NCBI RefSeq assembly: GCF_900099775.1
Contig: NZ_FMTM01000005.1
Location: 186,001-250,000 of the forward strand
Direction of reading: 5' to 3'
Length of the DNA stretch: 64,000 bases
Source: Rhizobium mongolense subsp. loessense
GTDB lineage: Bacteria > Pseudomonadota > Alphaproteobacteria > Rhizobiales > Rhizobiaceae
Shown one piece after another: positions 7,697 through 16,605 of the stretch. Under the pieces are notes generated by a model. It searched no databases and was not told the origin of the DNA. It saw only the letters and a list, made by a program, of their open reading frames with translations. Every line of letters starts with the position of its first letter. The first letter of the stretch is position 1. Position numbers and translations under genes: made by a program.

Positions 7697-8320
7697 ATGG
7701 ATCTTTACGAGCAGCGCGAAAGGCGTCGTGCGAAGCTTGTTGCAGACACGCCCCTGACAGATTTAGGGTATTTTCAAACGAATAATTGCCGAGTTCTTCC
7801 GAATAGGTTGGAACTGTTGCATCACCTACCTGGTCGAGGCATTGTTGCCGAGATCGGAGCTGCTTTCGGGAGTTACAGCGCTGAGATCTTGGCGCGAAAC
7901 CGCCCTCGAGAGTTACATCTCATAGATGCATGGGACACCGATCGGTACAGGGTAGGTATGAAGGAAATTGAGAAGAGCTTCGCGAGTGAGATACGGGCCG
8001 GACGGCTTCACCTTCACCAAGGCTATTCCACTGCGCGCCTGAAAAAATTCTCCGACAACTTCTTTGATTGGGTGTATATCGACACCAATCATACGTACCA
8101 GACGACCTGGGAGGAGCTGGTATTGTGTGATGCGAAGGTTAAGCGGGAGGGGCATATTGCTGGCCACGATTTTTGTACGGGGAACGTGGTTAGACCGATG
8201 GTGTATGGCGTCATTCAGGCGGTCGCGAAATTTTGCGCCGAATATGGCTGGCAGTACGAGTACATTACCCTTGAATCTCATGGGCATTTTTCATTCTGTC
8301 TAAAGCGGCTTGGCTTATGA
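7697..8320 (+). CDS. Class I SAM-dependent methyltransferase
   Basis: Seen: 207 residues. Motif I reads IVAEIGAAFGSYSAEIL near residue 50, an acidic strand end LHLIDAWD follows, and IDTNHTYQTTWEEL near 130 matches the Methyltransf_24 type, where Asp/His hold a metal or substrate. AAAGGAG lies 8 bases before the ATG, so the start is well supported. It is divergent from the HTH-FkbM gene and shares the palindromic region with it. Its stop overlaps the next gene as ATGA, so the small ABA-sandwich-like gene is translated with it. A capsule or sugar methyltransferase is the simplest reading; the substrate is unknown. Confidence 0.8.
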   Translation: MDLYEQRERRRAKLVADTPLTDLGYFQTNNCRVLPNRLELLHHLPGRGIVAEIGAAFGSYSAEILARNRPRELHLIDAWDTDRYRVGMKEIEKSFASEIRAGRLHLHQGYSTARLKKFSDNFFDWVYIDTNHTYQTTWEELVLCDAKVKREGHIAGHDFCTGNVVRPMVYGVIQAVAKFCAEYGWQYEYITLESHGHFSFCLKRLGL

Positions 8321-8667
8321 ATTTAGAATCAATCATTTCCGACCTGAGTAGAATGATTGAGCCCGACAGGCGTGCTGACCGGACTATAGCGATGGTCCTC
8401 GGAATGAGAGAAGAATCTGATGGTGGCGCATCCTATTGGGTTCTTGGCGATCGTAGATTCAATCGTGTGCCGCCGTTCACCGCTTCCATTGATGCTGCTA
8501 TAATGGCGGCGGAGAGCGTGTGTCCCCTGAATTTTGGGGCATGCACATTTGGCGGGATGTCGGCAAAAGCGGCGTTGAATGACGGCCCTCCTCTTGAAGG
8601 TGGCACGCCCGCTATCGCCATATGTATGGCGGCGCTGAAGCATTTAAGTGACAGCGGCGGTTTGTAA
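8317..8667 (+). CDS. Phage ABA-sandwich-like small protein, coupled to methyltransferase
   Basis: Seen: 116 residues with the layout of the phage ABA-sandwich family common in rhizobial genomes. An N-terminal helix with PDRRADRTIAMVLG is followed by a VPPFTASIDAAIMAAESV segment and the ending GTPAIAICMAALKHL. The ATG overlaps the methyltransferase stop. A paralogue lies convergently at 8704-9078. Known: these proteins occur mostly in prophage or mobile regions with no proven function. Translational coupling to a methyltransferase inside a capsule locus is odd, and I can offer no function. Confidence 0.6.
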   Translation: MNLESIISDLSRMIEPDRRADRTIAMVLGMREESDGGASYWVLGDRRFNRVPPFTASIDAAIMAAESVCPLNFGACTFGGMSAKAALNDGPPLEGGTPAIAICMAALKHLSDSGGL

Positions 8668-8703
8668 CGGGCCATCTCTCACAATGTGGACCTTCTGCTG
8701 GTA

Positions 8704-9078
8704 TCAAGTTCCCGTGTATGCCTTATGCTTCAGAGCGGCAATACAAAGCGCGATTGCTGGAGTCACTGATTGAACGTATTGGCTTTCACCTAGCTTGGCG
8801 CTTCCCACGCCGGATTCCCAACTGAAGCCACCTGATTTGTCAGGGGCGATACGCATGACGAGCGCCAGGGCGTCATCAACGGCGGCTGTGAAGAAGGGAA
8901 TTTTCTGCGGCAAACTCCCATCTGGTCTGATCCAGACGACTCGTTGTTCGGTATCAGCCGAGTTCGCAGCTCTTCGCTGGTATCCAACGGCCAATGCGAT
9001 TTCGACATCTAGAGTTCTGTCGGGGCCTGTCGCGCTTTCCAGTCGCTGAATGATCTCCTCTAGCGTCAAAATGTGCAC
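8704..9078 (-). CDS. Phage ABA-sandwich-like small protein, paralogue
   Basis: Seen: 124 residues sharing the same plan as the gene at 8317: ATGPDRTLDVEIALAVGYQR, then IPFFTAAVDDALALVMRI, then SVTPAIALCIAALKHKAY. The two genes converge with 36 bp between stops. The insert between the helix and the PFFTA segment is longer here. No recognised promoter or partner gene lies upstream (9079-9284 is empty). Likely a duplicated cargo gene of mobile origin; function unknown. Confidence 0.6.
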   Translation of the reverse strand: MHILTLEEIIQRLESATGPDRTLDVEIALAVGYQRRAANSADTEQRVVWIRPDGSLPQKIPFFTAAVDDALALVMRIAPDKSGGFSWESGVGSAKLGESQYVQSVTPAIALCIAALKHKAYTGT

Positions 9079-9284
9079 ACTCCAATTTTTGGCATCGATC
9101 GCTTTGTAGCTTAACGCTGGCCGACTGAGAAGGCGCCTCTTCGACGGGAGTGCGACGAGCCGAAAATCGGTTAGCTAATATCTGAGTCTCCCTGGCACTT
9201 GATCGTTTGATCGCCGGCGCCTGCTTTGTTCACGAACGGCAGGGGGCTATGTTTCTATAAGTACTATGTGCCGTGGCTTGCGGT

Positions 9285-10466
9285 CTACCACCGCTGAAAT
9301 GCCGTATAAATAAAACCTTGATCTTTGCGGAGCTGTGAAAGCTCTTCCACGCTGGCCCCGACCCTTTCGAGTTTCCGTTCGTAGGATATATATCTAACGG
9401 TCTTCAAGATAGGCAGTTGACGCCACCTGTAGTAAGCGTGCAGCAACGCCTCCGCAAATAACCGCTTCCAGGCCGGAAATATACTCTCAGTTATGGCTCT
9501 AATATAAATCTTTTTTGCTAGGCGCTTCCGCCCAAGAATTTGTAATTCTTCTGCTACATTGCGATAGAATTCGGAGAGGCCAGTCTTATCTTCCAAAATA
9601 TTTATGTATTTCCGCTTTATGAAAAGGTGGCCACGAAGGCGATTCTTGTTGCTGGCGCTTATTCTATTTTCATGGTGTTCAACGTATACGCATAAGGGAG
9701 CGCTAACCGAGAGAAAATTGACGTTCTCCGAAATGCGAATAAAAAACTCCCAATCTTGGCAAGCGGGCAACGATTCATCGAAGCCGTTGACGGCTCGCGC
9801 CAACGATGCATCCACCAATACCGAAGACAGCGTGCCGATAAAATTTGATCGGACGATCGCTTCGCGGTTGAAGCTCGTTCGTACGAGCTGTCGAGCTATT
9901 ATTCGTCCGCTCTCTGCACCGACCCGGTAACGACCAGTAACGCAAAGTGTTGCTTTATTTGCGTCTTTTTGAGCATCAAGTATTGCCATCTGTTCGGCAA
10001 GCTTTTCCGGCATCCAAAAATCGTCGCTATCGAGAAAAGAAATGTATTTGCATTTCGCGAGGCGAATTCCAATATTTCTTGAGTAATTGGCCCCTCTGTT
10101 CTCGCTGTTCTTCAACAATACTAAATTCAACCGGTCGGAAAATTCCCTAACGACCCGCTCTGTCGCCATCGCCTCCACCTCGTCAGAGCAGTCATCAATC
10201 ACTAAAACCTCGGCAGGGGTCATGGTTTGAGCTTGAACGCTCGAAAGCGCTCTGTGAAGGAACTTCGATCGGTTAAAGGTTGGGATGACAACACTGACGT
10301 CGCAGGTTGTCTGTTTAGATGGCAGCCCACAGATCCGCCTATACGACTCGCGCGGAAAGTCGTGGTGTGAAGAATCTCTCAAGGTGGCTCCTGCATATTC
10401 ACTCCAATCGTATCCTCTCCGCATGCCATGTTTCAAGTACGCCATTTCTTGTTCAAGATTTTTCAT
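9285..10466 (-). CDS. Glycosyltransferase family 2
   Basis: Inverting GT-A glycosyltransferase, 393 residues. Seen: N-terminal extension of about 55 residues, then DVSVVIPTFNRSKFLHRAL, EVLVIDDCSD, NRGANYSRNIG and the nucleotide-sugar DxD within ISFLDSDDFW; later the acceptor-side QDWEFFIRI segment. The C-terminal 120 residues are basic and helical and may contact the membrane. Start ATG 10466 has only a weak ribosome site. It is divergent from the family 4 enzyme at 10501, with about 34 bp between starts. Likely adds one capsule sugar; donor and acceptor are unknown. Confidence 0.88.
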   Translation of the reverse strand: MKNLEQEMAYLKHGMRRGYDWSEYAGATLRDSSHHDFPRESYRRICGLPSKQTTCDVSVVIPTFNRSKFLHRALSSVQAQTMTPAEVLVIDDCSDEVEAMATERVVREFSDRLNLVLLKNSENRGANYSRNIGIRLAKCKYISFLDSDDFWMPEKLAEQMAILDAQKDANKATLCVTGRYRVGAESGRIIARQLVRTSFNREAIVRSNFIGTLSSVLVDASLARAVNGFDESLPACQDWEFFIRISENVNFLSVSAPLCVYVEHHENRISASNKNRLRGHLFIKRKYINILEDKTGLSEFYRNVAEELQILGRKRLAKKIYIRAITESIFPAWKRLFAEALLHAYYRWRQLPILKTVRYISYERKLERVGASVEELSQLRKDQGFIYTAFQRW

Positions 10467-10500
10467 CGTCTACTTGACCCGCTACCCCTTGCTATGGAGG

Positions 10501-11742
10501 ATGCCGCGCACATTGACGTATGAGGATATCGTATTGCGAGAATTCGAGACCGGCAGGCATATAGTTATAGTCATTAGGTTCTTGGTGGGGCGCAGCGGTG
10601 GGGCCGAGAGGATTTATTGTGAGTTAGCCAATATGCTCTCAGATGAGGGCTTCAGGGTGACGTGTCTTCACTTCGACGAGAAAGTAGGCGGCCCCTTTTA
10701 TCCAGTGAATCCAAGAGTCGAAATTATTAATCTTTATGGAAAAACTAAAACAAAGGCCCAAAGGCGAGCTGAAGCACTGCCGTCATTTAAATTCGTGCCC
10801 GAATCTTGGCGTAACAAAGCGAATTGGATCATCAAGCACGACTTTTTTCTTGAGCAATTGGAAAGCTATTTTCGCTATAATAGCCCCGACCTCGCGATAA
10901 GCCTGTTGCCGTCCGCGAATACGGTTACGCTCATCGCAGGTCGGAGAACAAATACAAAGGTGGTCGCTACAAACCACAATGTGCCCAAGGAAGACTATGA
11001 GTCTCCTGCACGGTGGGATCCCAATCCGATCGACAGGGAGAAGCGGCTGAAGGCGCTCGACCATGCGGCGGCCATCCACGTTTTGTTTGACGACTTTGGA
11101 AACTGGTTCCCGCCCCATCTTCAAGACAGGATTGTAACGATTCCGAATTATATTTCGCCGGAGTTCTCGTTACATACCCCAGCGCCCGAGCGCGAAAAAA
11201 TAATAGTAGCTGCGGGGCGCCTTGCTGCCGTTAAAAATTATCTTCAGTTGGTTAGGTCATGGCGAGAGGTTGCTGCCGACTTTCCAGATTGGAAAGTCCA
11301 CCTGTTCGGGACAGGGCCGCAGCGTCACGACCTACGCAGGGAAGTCGAGGCCTTGGGAATAGGTGAGAGTTTCAAACTTCTTGGACACCGCAGTGATTTA
11401 GGCGAGGTGTATGCAAAAAGCTCTATATTCTGCCATCCAGCGCACCATGAAGGCTTCGGCCTAGCCCCTGCCGAAGCGCTCTATCTCAAAACGCCCGTGG
11501 TTTTTTATGATGATTGCCCCGGGCTAAGCAATTTCGTCAAGGATGGCTACAACGGCGTGGCTGTTCGTAAGCGATCCGGACCAGATGGACTTGCCGAAGG
11601 TCTTCGACTTTTGATGGCGAACGATGAACTGCGCCAGGCGCTCGCTGAGAATGGCCCGCGGTCGGTTTCAGATTTTACAATAGACAACTATCGCCATCGA
11701 TGGATGAGTTTGATAGGCAAACTTATTGGGGAGGCTGCCTGA
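10501..11742 (+). CDS. Glycosyltransferase family 4
   Basis: Retaining GT-B glycosyltransferase, about 413 residues. Seen: N-terminal GRSGGAERIYCELANML, the usual GT4 donor-side start of the C-terminal domain AAGRLAAVKNYLQLV, FGTGPQRHDL, and the ExnE catalytic region HHEGFGLAPAEALYLKTPVV. Start: ATG at 10501 follows GGAGG directly, which is tight; TTG at 10534 with GAGGA 7 bases upstream is equally possible. The longer frame to 10285 overlaps the divergent gene and is unlikely. The stop overlaps the next glycosyltransferase (TGATG), so the two are coupled. Likely a capsule repeat-unit enzyme. Confidence 0.88.
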   Translation: MPRTLTYEDIVLREFETGRHIVIVIRFLVGRSGGAERIYCELANMLSDEGFRVTCLHFDEKVGGPFYPVNPRVEIINLYGKTKTKAQRRAEALPSFKFVPESWRNKANWIIKHDFFLEQLESYFRYNSPDLAISLLPSANTVTLIAGRRTNTKVVATNHNVPKEDYESPARWDPNPIDREKRLKALDHAAAIHVLFDDFGNWFPPHLQDRIVTIPNYISPEFSLHTPAPEREKIIVAAGRLAAVKNYLQLVRSWREVAADFPDWKVHLFGTGPQRHDLRREVEALGIGESFKLLGHRSDLGEVYAKSSIFCHPAHHEGFGLAPAEALYLKTPVVFYDDCPGLSNFVKDGYNGVAVRKRSGPDGLAEGLRLLMANDELRQALAENGPRSVSDFTIDNYRHRWMSLIGKLIGEAA

Positions 11743-12638
11743 TGGCAAAGCTCGACATCCTCATACCGCATTTTAATGACGTCGCAGGGCTCGACTTAAG
11801 TCTTCGTTCAATTGAAGCTCAGACCTGGCCGGGGCAAGTCCGCGTGGTAATCGCAGACGATGGGTCGGCTGCCCTTACGAAACTGAGGCTGAGAGAAGTT
11901 GCTGCTAGTTTCCCATTCAAGATCGAAATCATAGAAAATGAAGCAAATCGTGGACGTCCGTATACGCGAAACGTCCTTCTAGCTGCTATTGAGAGCCCGT
12001 ATGTCGCATGGCTGGACGCTGGTGATGAGTGGTACCCATCAAAACTCGAAAAGCAGTTTGAAAAGCTTGCGGAGCTCGAGCAAACCAGCGGTGGAATCCC
12101 GTTTTGGGTTACTTGCAACTACGACTGGGTTTGGACCGGTGGATTGCCGCGCAGGCGCGTTCAAAAGGTAGACGGGGACCAATTGAAATCTCTTTTAATC
12201 GGGTCGCAATTGCGTGCCTACCTATGGACCTTGTTAGGGCCGGCTGCCAGCTTCAAGGATGTTGGTTGGTTTGACGAGCGCCTGCCACGGATGCAGGACC
12301 TCGATTTCTTTATCCGGTTTCAGATGCATGGCGGTCGAATTTATAACAGTACCAAGACCGAACCGCTTTGTGCATATCACAAATCCGACGAAGGTCGGAA
12401 AGCCCTCGAAATCCGAGAGTGCAATCAGATCATTTTCGACAAGCATCGAACGCTTTTTAGACGGTACGGCGATCGGTTCTGTGAGATGAGGTTGTTTCGA
12501 ATGGATATGCTCGCGTGGCGATTTGCTCAAAATAATGGGGATATTGTCCTTGCCCGCCACTTTATGAGGAAGGCGGCGATAAGGCGCCCTATTGCGTTCG
12601 CTAAGCATGTCTGGAAGAACAAGGCGCTACGAGCATAG
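11742..12638 (+). CDS. Glycosyltransferase family 2
   Basis: 298 residues from the ATG at 11742, which overlaps the previous stop and has GGGGAGG upstream; the in-frame ATG at 11700 lies inside the preceding gene. Seen: KLDILIPHFNDVAGLDLSL, VVIADDGS, NEANRGRPYTRNVL and VAWLDAGDEWYPSKL, in which the usual DxD reads D-A-G-D, a common GT2 variant; then RMQDLDFFIRF. Third glycosyltransferase in a row, coupled to the GT4 gene and followed by a methyltransferase 27 bp on. Probably acts on the same repeat unit. Confidence 0.87.
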   Translation: MAKLDILIPHFNDVAGLDLSLRSIEAQTWPGQVRVVIADDGSAALTKLRLREVAASFPFKIEIIENEANRGRPYTRNVLLAAIESPYVAWLDAGDEWYPSKLEKQFEKLAELEQTSGGIPFWVTCNYDWVWTGGLPRRRVQKVDGDQLKSLLIGSQLRAYLWTLLGPAASFKDVGWFDERLPRMQDLDFFIRFQMHGGRIYNSTKTEPLCAYHKSDEGRKALEIRECNQIIFDKHRTLFRRYGDRFCEMRLFRMDMLAWRFAQNNGDIVLARHFMRKAAIRRPIAFAKHVWKNKALRA

Positions 12639-12665
12639 CTGAGAAGAAGATTAAGGGAACAGCAA

Positions 12666-13364
12666 GTGGGCGATACAATTCATGAGGTGCTTAAAGGTAA
12701 AGTACCTAGCGACTCTTCTGCGCAGGTCGACGCCTTTTCCATCATTAAACTGAATTCCGCGGAATTTGAAAACAAAACAGAAGTTCTTGATCTTGGAGCT
12801 GGAACCGGAGCATCTTTCGATCGCCTGAAGCGTTATATTCCTAACATAAAGTATACTGGTTTGGATATTGAAAGTTCTCCCGAAGTGGAATCGAGAACAA
12901 GGACGGATTTAGACTTTAGGGTTTATGACGGCAAAACTATGCCATTCTCGAATAGCATGTTTGATGTCATTTTCTGCAAGCAAGTACTCGAGCACGTCAG
13001 ATACCCCGACGCCGTAATTGCGGAGGTTTCTCGAATACTAAAACCGGGTGGTATTTTTGTAGGGTCGTGTTCGCAGCTTGAGCCTTATCATAGCCACAGT
13101 ATTTTCAATTGGACCGCATATGGAATCGTCCAGGTTTTCGAATCGCATGATTTATTCGTGAAGCAACTACGTCCGGGGATTGACGGAATAACACTTACGA
13201 TGCGCCGAGTGATTGACCGAGAAAAGTTCAATAACTTCTTCGGTTTCGAGAGCCTGTTCAACCATTACATCGATGGCCGTTGGATCAAGTCCTCTCATGA
13301 AGAGAAAAACTTTCAAAAGCTCCTGATAGCAGGGCATCTCGTCTGGCTAGCGCAAAAGAGCTAG
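12666..13364 (+). CDS. SAM-dependent methyltransferase (Methyltransf_11 type)
   Basis: 232 residues, GTG start at 12666 with AAGGGA upstream. Seen: motif I VLDLGAGTGASFDRL, motif II YTGLDIESS, then FDVIFCKQVLEHVRYPDAVI and ISRILKPGG-like VSRILKPGGIFVG, the standard class I layout. Codon choice is clearly AT-rich compared with the rkp genes, pointing to horizontal origin. Last gene of the plus-strand cluster beginning at 10501. Probably methylates a sugar or the glycan end; end-capping by methylation is known for some polysaccharides, but nothing here proves it. Confidence 0.82.
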   Translation: MGDTIHEVLKGKVPSDSSAQVDAFSIIKLNSAEFENKTEVLDLGAGTGASFDRLKRYIPNIKYTGLDIESSPEVESRTRTDLDFRVYDGKTMPFSNSMFDVIFCKQVLEHVRYPDAVIAEVSRILKPGGIFVGSCSQLEPYHSHSIFNWTAYGIVQVFESHDLFVKQLRPGIDGITLTMRRVIDREKFNNFFGFESLFNHYIDGRWIKSSHEEKNFQKLLIAGHLVWLAQKS

Positions 13365-13412
13365 CACGCGGCACGTTTTTTAAGCACCCTACAAGAAATG
13401 TGCCGCCTAAGT

Positions 13413-14519
13413 TCAAACGGGAACGGTGTGCGCGGGCGGCTGATCGTGAAGCTTCATTGATCGTAAAAGTTCCAATGCCTCTTCGAATGTGATTTCGCAG
13501 TGGCGCATAGGGTCAAAGTAACGGGCGTATAAAATATATGCTGCTGCAAAGATCTCCTCGATCGATCGTTTTGCCGTTCGCCGTTCGCAGAGCTGACGAT
13601 CGTCTGTGACGCCCCAACCGGCGTAAAAAGGCATCCCCAAACAGGTAACTTTGATGCCGCGTAGCAGTGCCTCAAAGCCTGATAAGGAGGTAATTGTATA
13701 AACATGGTCAACTGTTTCAAGGCTATCCGCCAAACTTATATCGGCATCCAGAACAAGGGCTATATCTCGAACCGCGTCAGGGCTCGACTGGGCGGCTCTT
13801 GTTCCGTGAAGTATTTCTGGATGCGGCTTATAGATAATTTGAGCATCGGGATTTTCCACTGCGGCAATTCGAACGACATCGTTGTTGTTTAATTTTCTGC
13901 TGCAGCCAAACTTTATTGATGCATCATCCTCTACCTGCCCCAATACAAGCACGCGGCGACAACGCTTAGGACCGTAAATTTCTTCAACGTCTGCATTCTG
14001 AGAGCTATTATATTTCGAGAGCCTCGAAGTAAGGAGCCTTTCAATGCCCGCGCGCGCGCGGGCCCTTGTCTCGTTATCGGTATCAAAGTCGTGCGTCTGA
14101 AGAATTCTTTCCAAGTCTGACGGCTCAGTCGCGTCGAAGTAAAGAGAGGAGGAGTCGAAGCATAAGGAGAGCGGAGGCGCCCGCGTTGCACCCAGAGCAA
14201 CTGATCGGATAAAGCCGTCCTCAACTCTAATAAGGGGAACGTCCCAAGCGCGACAAAAATTCTTAATAAAGTCCGGGTGTTTGTATGCCCATACATAGAC
14301 TTTAGAACGGGGATCAGCGAGGATGACCGGAGCCACTGTTGCGTAAAATCGCAACCAGGAGATGCTACGTCCGAATTTGTAGATTTTCTCACCCTCGAAC
14401 CAATCGCCAAGGTAGGGGCGCCACGCGCTCAGCCCGATAATAAACGCTGGCCCTTTTTTGGACCGGCGAAGTGCACTGCCAAAGAGGGACGAGAAGATTA
14501 ATCTGACTACATTAGTCAT
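13413..14519 (-). CDS. Capsule polysaccharide synthesis protein, single-module KpsC-like (beta-Kdo transferase family)
   Basis: 368 residues, about half of E. coli KpsC (about 675), which carries two copies of this module. Seen: KVYVWAYKH, RVEDGFIRSVALGA followed by PPLSLCFD, GQVEDDASIKFG, IIYKPHPEILHG, and YTITSLSGFEALLRGIKVTC with PFYAGWG. These are the conserved elements of KpsC N- and C-modules. Known: KpsC adds alternating beta-linked Kdo residues to the lipid-Kdo primer made by KpsS. Inference: this enzyme makes one of the two linkages, or a different sugar of the same class. Convergent with the methyltransferase at 12666; the 48 bp between contain a GCGGCAC/GTGCCGC repeat. Confidence 0.85.
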   Translation of the reverse strand: MTNVVRLIFSSLFGSALRRSKKGPAFIIGLSAWRPYLGDWFEGEKIYKFGRSISWLRFYATVAPVILADPRSKVYVWAYKHPDFIKNFCRAWDVPLIRVEDGFIRSVALGATRAPPLSLCFDSSSLYFDATEPSDLERILQTHDFDTDNETRARARAGIERLLTSRLSKYNSSQNADVEEIYGPKRCRRVLVLGQVEDDASIKFGCSRKLNNNDVVRIAAVENPDAQIIYKPHPEILHGTRAAQSSPDAVRDIALVLDADISLADSLETVDHVYTITSLSGFEALLRGIKVTCLGMPFYAGWGVTDDRQLCERRTAKRSIEEIFAAAYILYARYFDPMRHCEITFEEALELLRSMKLHDQPPAHTVPV

Positions 14520-15443
14520 GAGATGCCGCGTTTCTTCTCCGTCGAATAGTAGGTCTCAAAGACGTAACTTGTCCAAAGCGGTTGCCGCCGATCGTATTGC
14601 CACAACTGCGACACTTCTAGCATGCGGTACGGAGGAGGGCTAACGGATCGAGTCCGATCCGCACAATTTCAAATCGGGTAGTCGAAACGAGACGGCATGG
14701 CAAGCACCTTGCGCAGTAGTCCTCGGGGTATTCGATCCAACGCAACTGCGCGTCATCTTTTAACAGGTCAAGCCGCGAGAAGATCTTGCCAGTCTGACAA
14801 CACGGTCTGAATCAAGTGAAGGGCTGCAGAGCCGTGTATTCGACATCAAGGCGTAGTCGGCAACGGAGGATTGCCTTACATTATGTGTTGAGTTGCATGA
14901 TGTAGCCAAGACACAAGAAAAGGCTACCTCGATGATTCCCCTCATTTGTAGCTCCTATCGCCCGATGCGATGGCTGGCGGGAGCGCTATGAGATCCATTG
15001 CTATGCAGCGCTACATCCGACCGCTACCAGCAATGCAGAACAATGATCACTGCCGGCCAAAAATTAGTAAATTGATCCCAATTTCAATCCTACAAAAAGT
15101 AGCGTTTCACATACAGCGGCATATGGAAACCTATCTCGAAATCCCGCCTTTCGCGCCCTTGGAAATGTCCCGATCGCAAAGGCCAGCCCAGCATTGCCGA
15201 GATCCGTCAGCGAAAGAATAGACTCCCAAGAAGGGTGATAAGGGCCCGCCCGCCCTACAAAGAGCTCAGCGTTGCAACCCGTCCAATCCCAATGATCCTG
15301 AACTATATCCAGTCGTGTTGCATCCACGTAATCTAGGCGATGCGGTTGTCTTCGGCAAATGGGGACAGAGATTCTCCGTTCTTGCTCTCCCGGCGAATCC
15401 GCGGCAATTTAGCGCGCAACTAGGAATGCGGAAGGAGGGGACA
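14520..15443. other. 924-bp stretch without an intact gene; probable decayed coding DNA
   Basis: No intact gene recognised. On the minus strand two short, protein-like frames adjoin: one ends at 14768 (GSAALHLIQTVLSDWQDLLA), and a second in another frame runs from about 14800 to the stop at 14617 (LRWIEYPEDYCARC within it). They look like a frameshifted remnant I cannot name. A minus-strand frame at 15064-15327 (87 codons) is also unassigned. A CGGATCG-4-CGATCCG dyad lies at 14644-14661. The promoter for the dioxygenase gene must lie toward the right end. Confidence 0.35.
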
Positions 15444-16481
15444 ATGCCGAACAAGAAGTGGTCGCCGCTGAAGGTGCTAATGCTTCCTGTTTATGCGCTT
15501 CAGGTCATCACCGGCGAAAAGCGTTTTATTGAAAATCCGCTGCTTGGAAGCGAAAAGCTCAATCGCAAGGGCCTCCACATCTGGCGCGTCAAAACAGCCG
15601 CGAAAATTGTAGCGTCGCGACGCCGGCGCCTGCAGCATCTTATTCCTCAGAATGAGCGCACCTTCTTCGCGGAGAACGGCTATATCGAACGACGCAATTT
15701 CCTAGCGCCGGAGATGTTCGCGCAGCTGCGCTCGGAAGTCGAGGCTCTTCGCGCCCCGGCTCGCGAAATGACGCAAGGGAAAGCGGTCACGCGTAGGACC
15801 TCGCTTACACCAGAGGTCCTGAAAAATTACCCTGCCATCCGTGCCCTGGTGGACAGCAACGGCTGGAGCAATCCGCTGCGTTATGTTGGGGGGTTCAAGG
15901 CAGAGCCGGCCATCTGCATCCAAACGATTTTTGGGACGGAGACAGAAGAAGGCAAGGGGAAGGACCCGCAAACCGATCTTCATATGGATACGTTTCACTC
16001 GACGGTTAAGGCCTGGTTCTTCCTTTGCGACGTCCCTGAAGATGAAGGCCCCTTCACCTATGTTGCCGGCTCTCACAAACTGACCAAACGGCGGCTCGCC
16101 TGGCACAAGAGGAAGAGCATCCTGGCGTCGATCCGGGGCGAGAATGGCTCATTCCGGATTCCAGAGAACCAGCTGCACCTTTTGCGTTTGCCTGAACCTA
16201 CCAAGTTCGCCGTTCCCGCCAATACGCTCGTGGTCGGAGATACATTTGGATTCCACGCAAGGGGCAAATCCGTCCGTCCATCCGTGCGCGTCGAGATCTA
16301 TGCGTCGCAGCGACCCAATCCGTTCCTTCCGTTTGTCGGCCTTGACACAGCATTCTTGCCTTTCGTGAAGGGCCGAAAGGAGGTCATCGGCTGGTTTATC
16401 GAGGATTGCCTCGTCCGGTTGGGACAGAGGCGGCAAATCTGGAAAGATATCGGTACGGCGGGGCCGCTGGATCCCCGGTGA
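15444..16481 (+). CDS. Phytanoyl-CoA dioxygenase (PhyH)-like Fe(II)/2-oxoglutarate oxygenase
   Basis: 345 residues from ATG 15444, which has AAGGAGGGG upstream; a longer frame to 15315 has no ribosome site. Seen: the HxD iron motif in TDLHMDTFHS, the family-typical WFFLCDVPEDEGPFTYVAGS, and a distal His in DTFGFHARG followed by the Arg (VRPSVRVEIYAS) expected to bind 2-oxoglutarate. Known: PhyH-type enzymes hydroxylate or halogenate lipids and small molecules. Its place between capsule genes suggests hydroxylation of a capsule sugar or of the lipid made by the Rkp enzymes (inference). Followed by the capsule gene at 16606 on the same strand. Confidence 0.82.
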   Translation: MPNKKWSPLKVLMLPVYALQVITGEKRFIENPLLGSEKLNRKGLHIWRVKTAAKIVASRRRRLQHLIPQNERTFFAENGYIERRNFLAPEMFAQLRSEVEALRAPAREMTQGKAVTRRTSLTPEVLKNYPAIRALVDSNGWSNPLRYVGGFKAEPAICIQTIFGTETEEGKGKDPQTDLHMDTFHSTVKAWFFLCDVPEDEGPFTYVAGSHKLTKRRLAWHKRKSILASIRGENGSFRIPENQLHLLRLPEPTKFAVPANTLVVGDTFGFHARGKSVRPSVRVEIYASQRPNPFLPFVGLDTAFLPFVKGRKEVIGWFIEDCLVRLGQRRQIWKDIGTAGPLDPR

Positions 16482-16605
16482 TGGCCGACGAGTTCTGTTG
16501 CGGCAAGGATGACAACGGGTTACTGCCAGACGGGAAGAGATTTGCGATCCGCGAACGGCCCATGCTAACTTCGTCTTGCGATCGAGACAGCTAGATCGAG
16601 ATGCA

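Noticed and set aside
7564..7698. Longer N-terminus for the HTH-FkbM protein (ATG at 7653 or 7698)
   Set aside because: Neither ATG has a ribosome site, one overlaps the divergent start codon, and both would place the palindrome within the gene; TTG 7563 has AGGGG at 7 bases.
13368..13406. GCGGCAC/GTGCCGC inverted repeat between convergent genes as a terminator
   Set aside because: The loop is 25 bases and the T run lies inside it, so it is not a convincing intrinsic terminator; mentioned only in the neighbouring gene entry.
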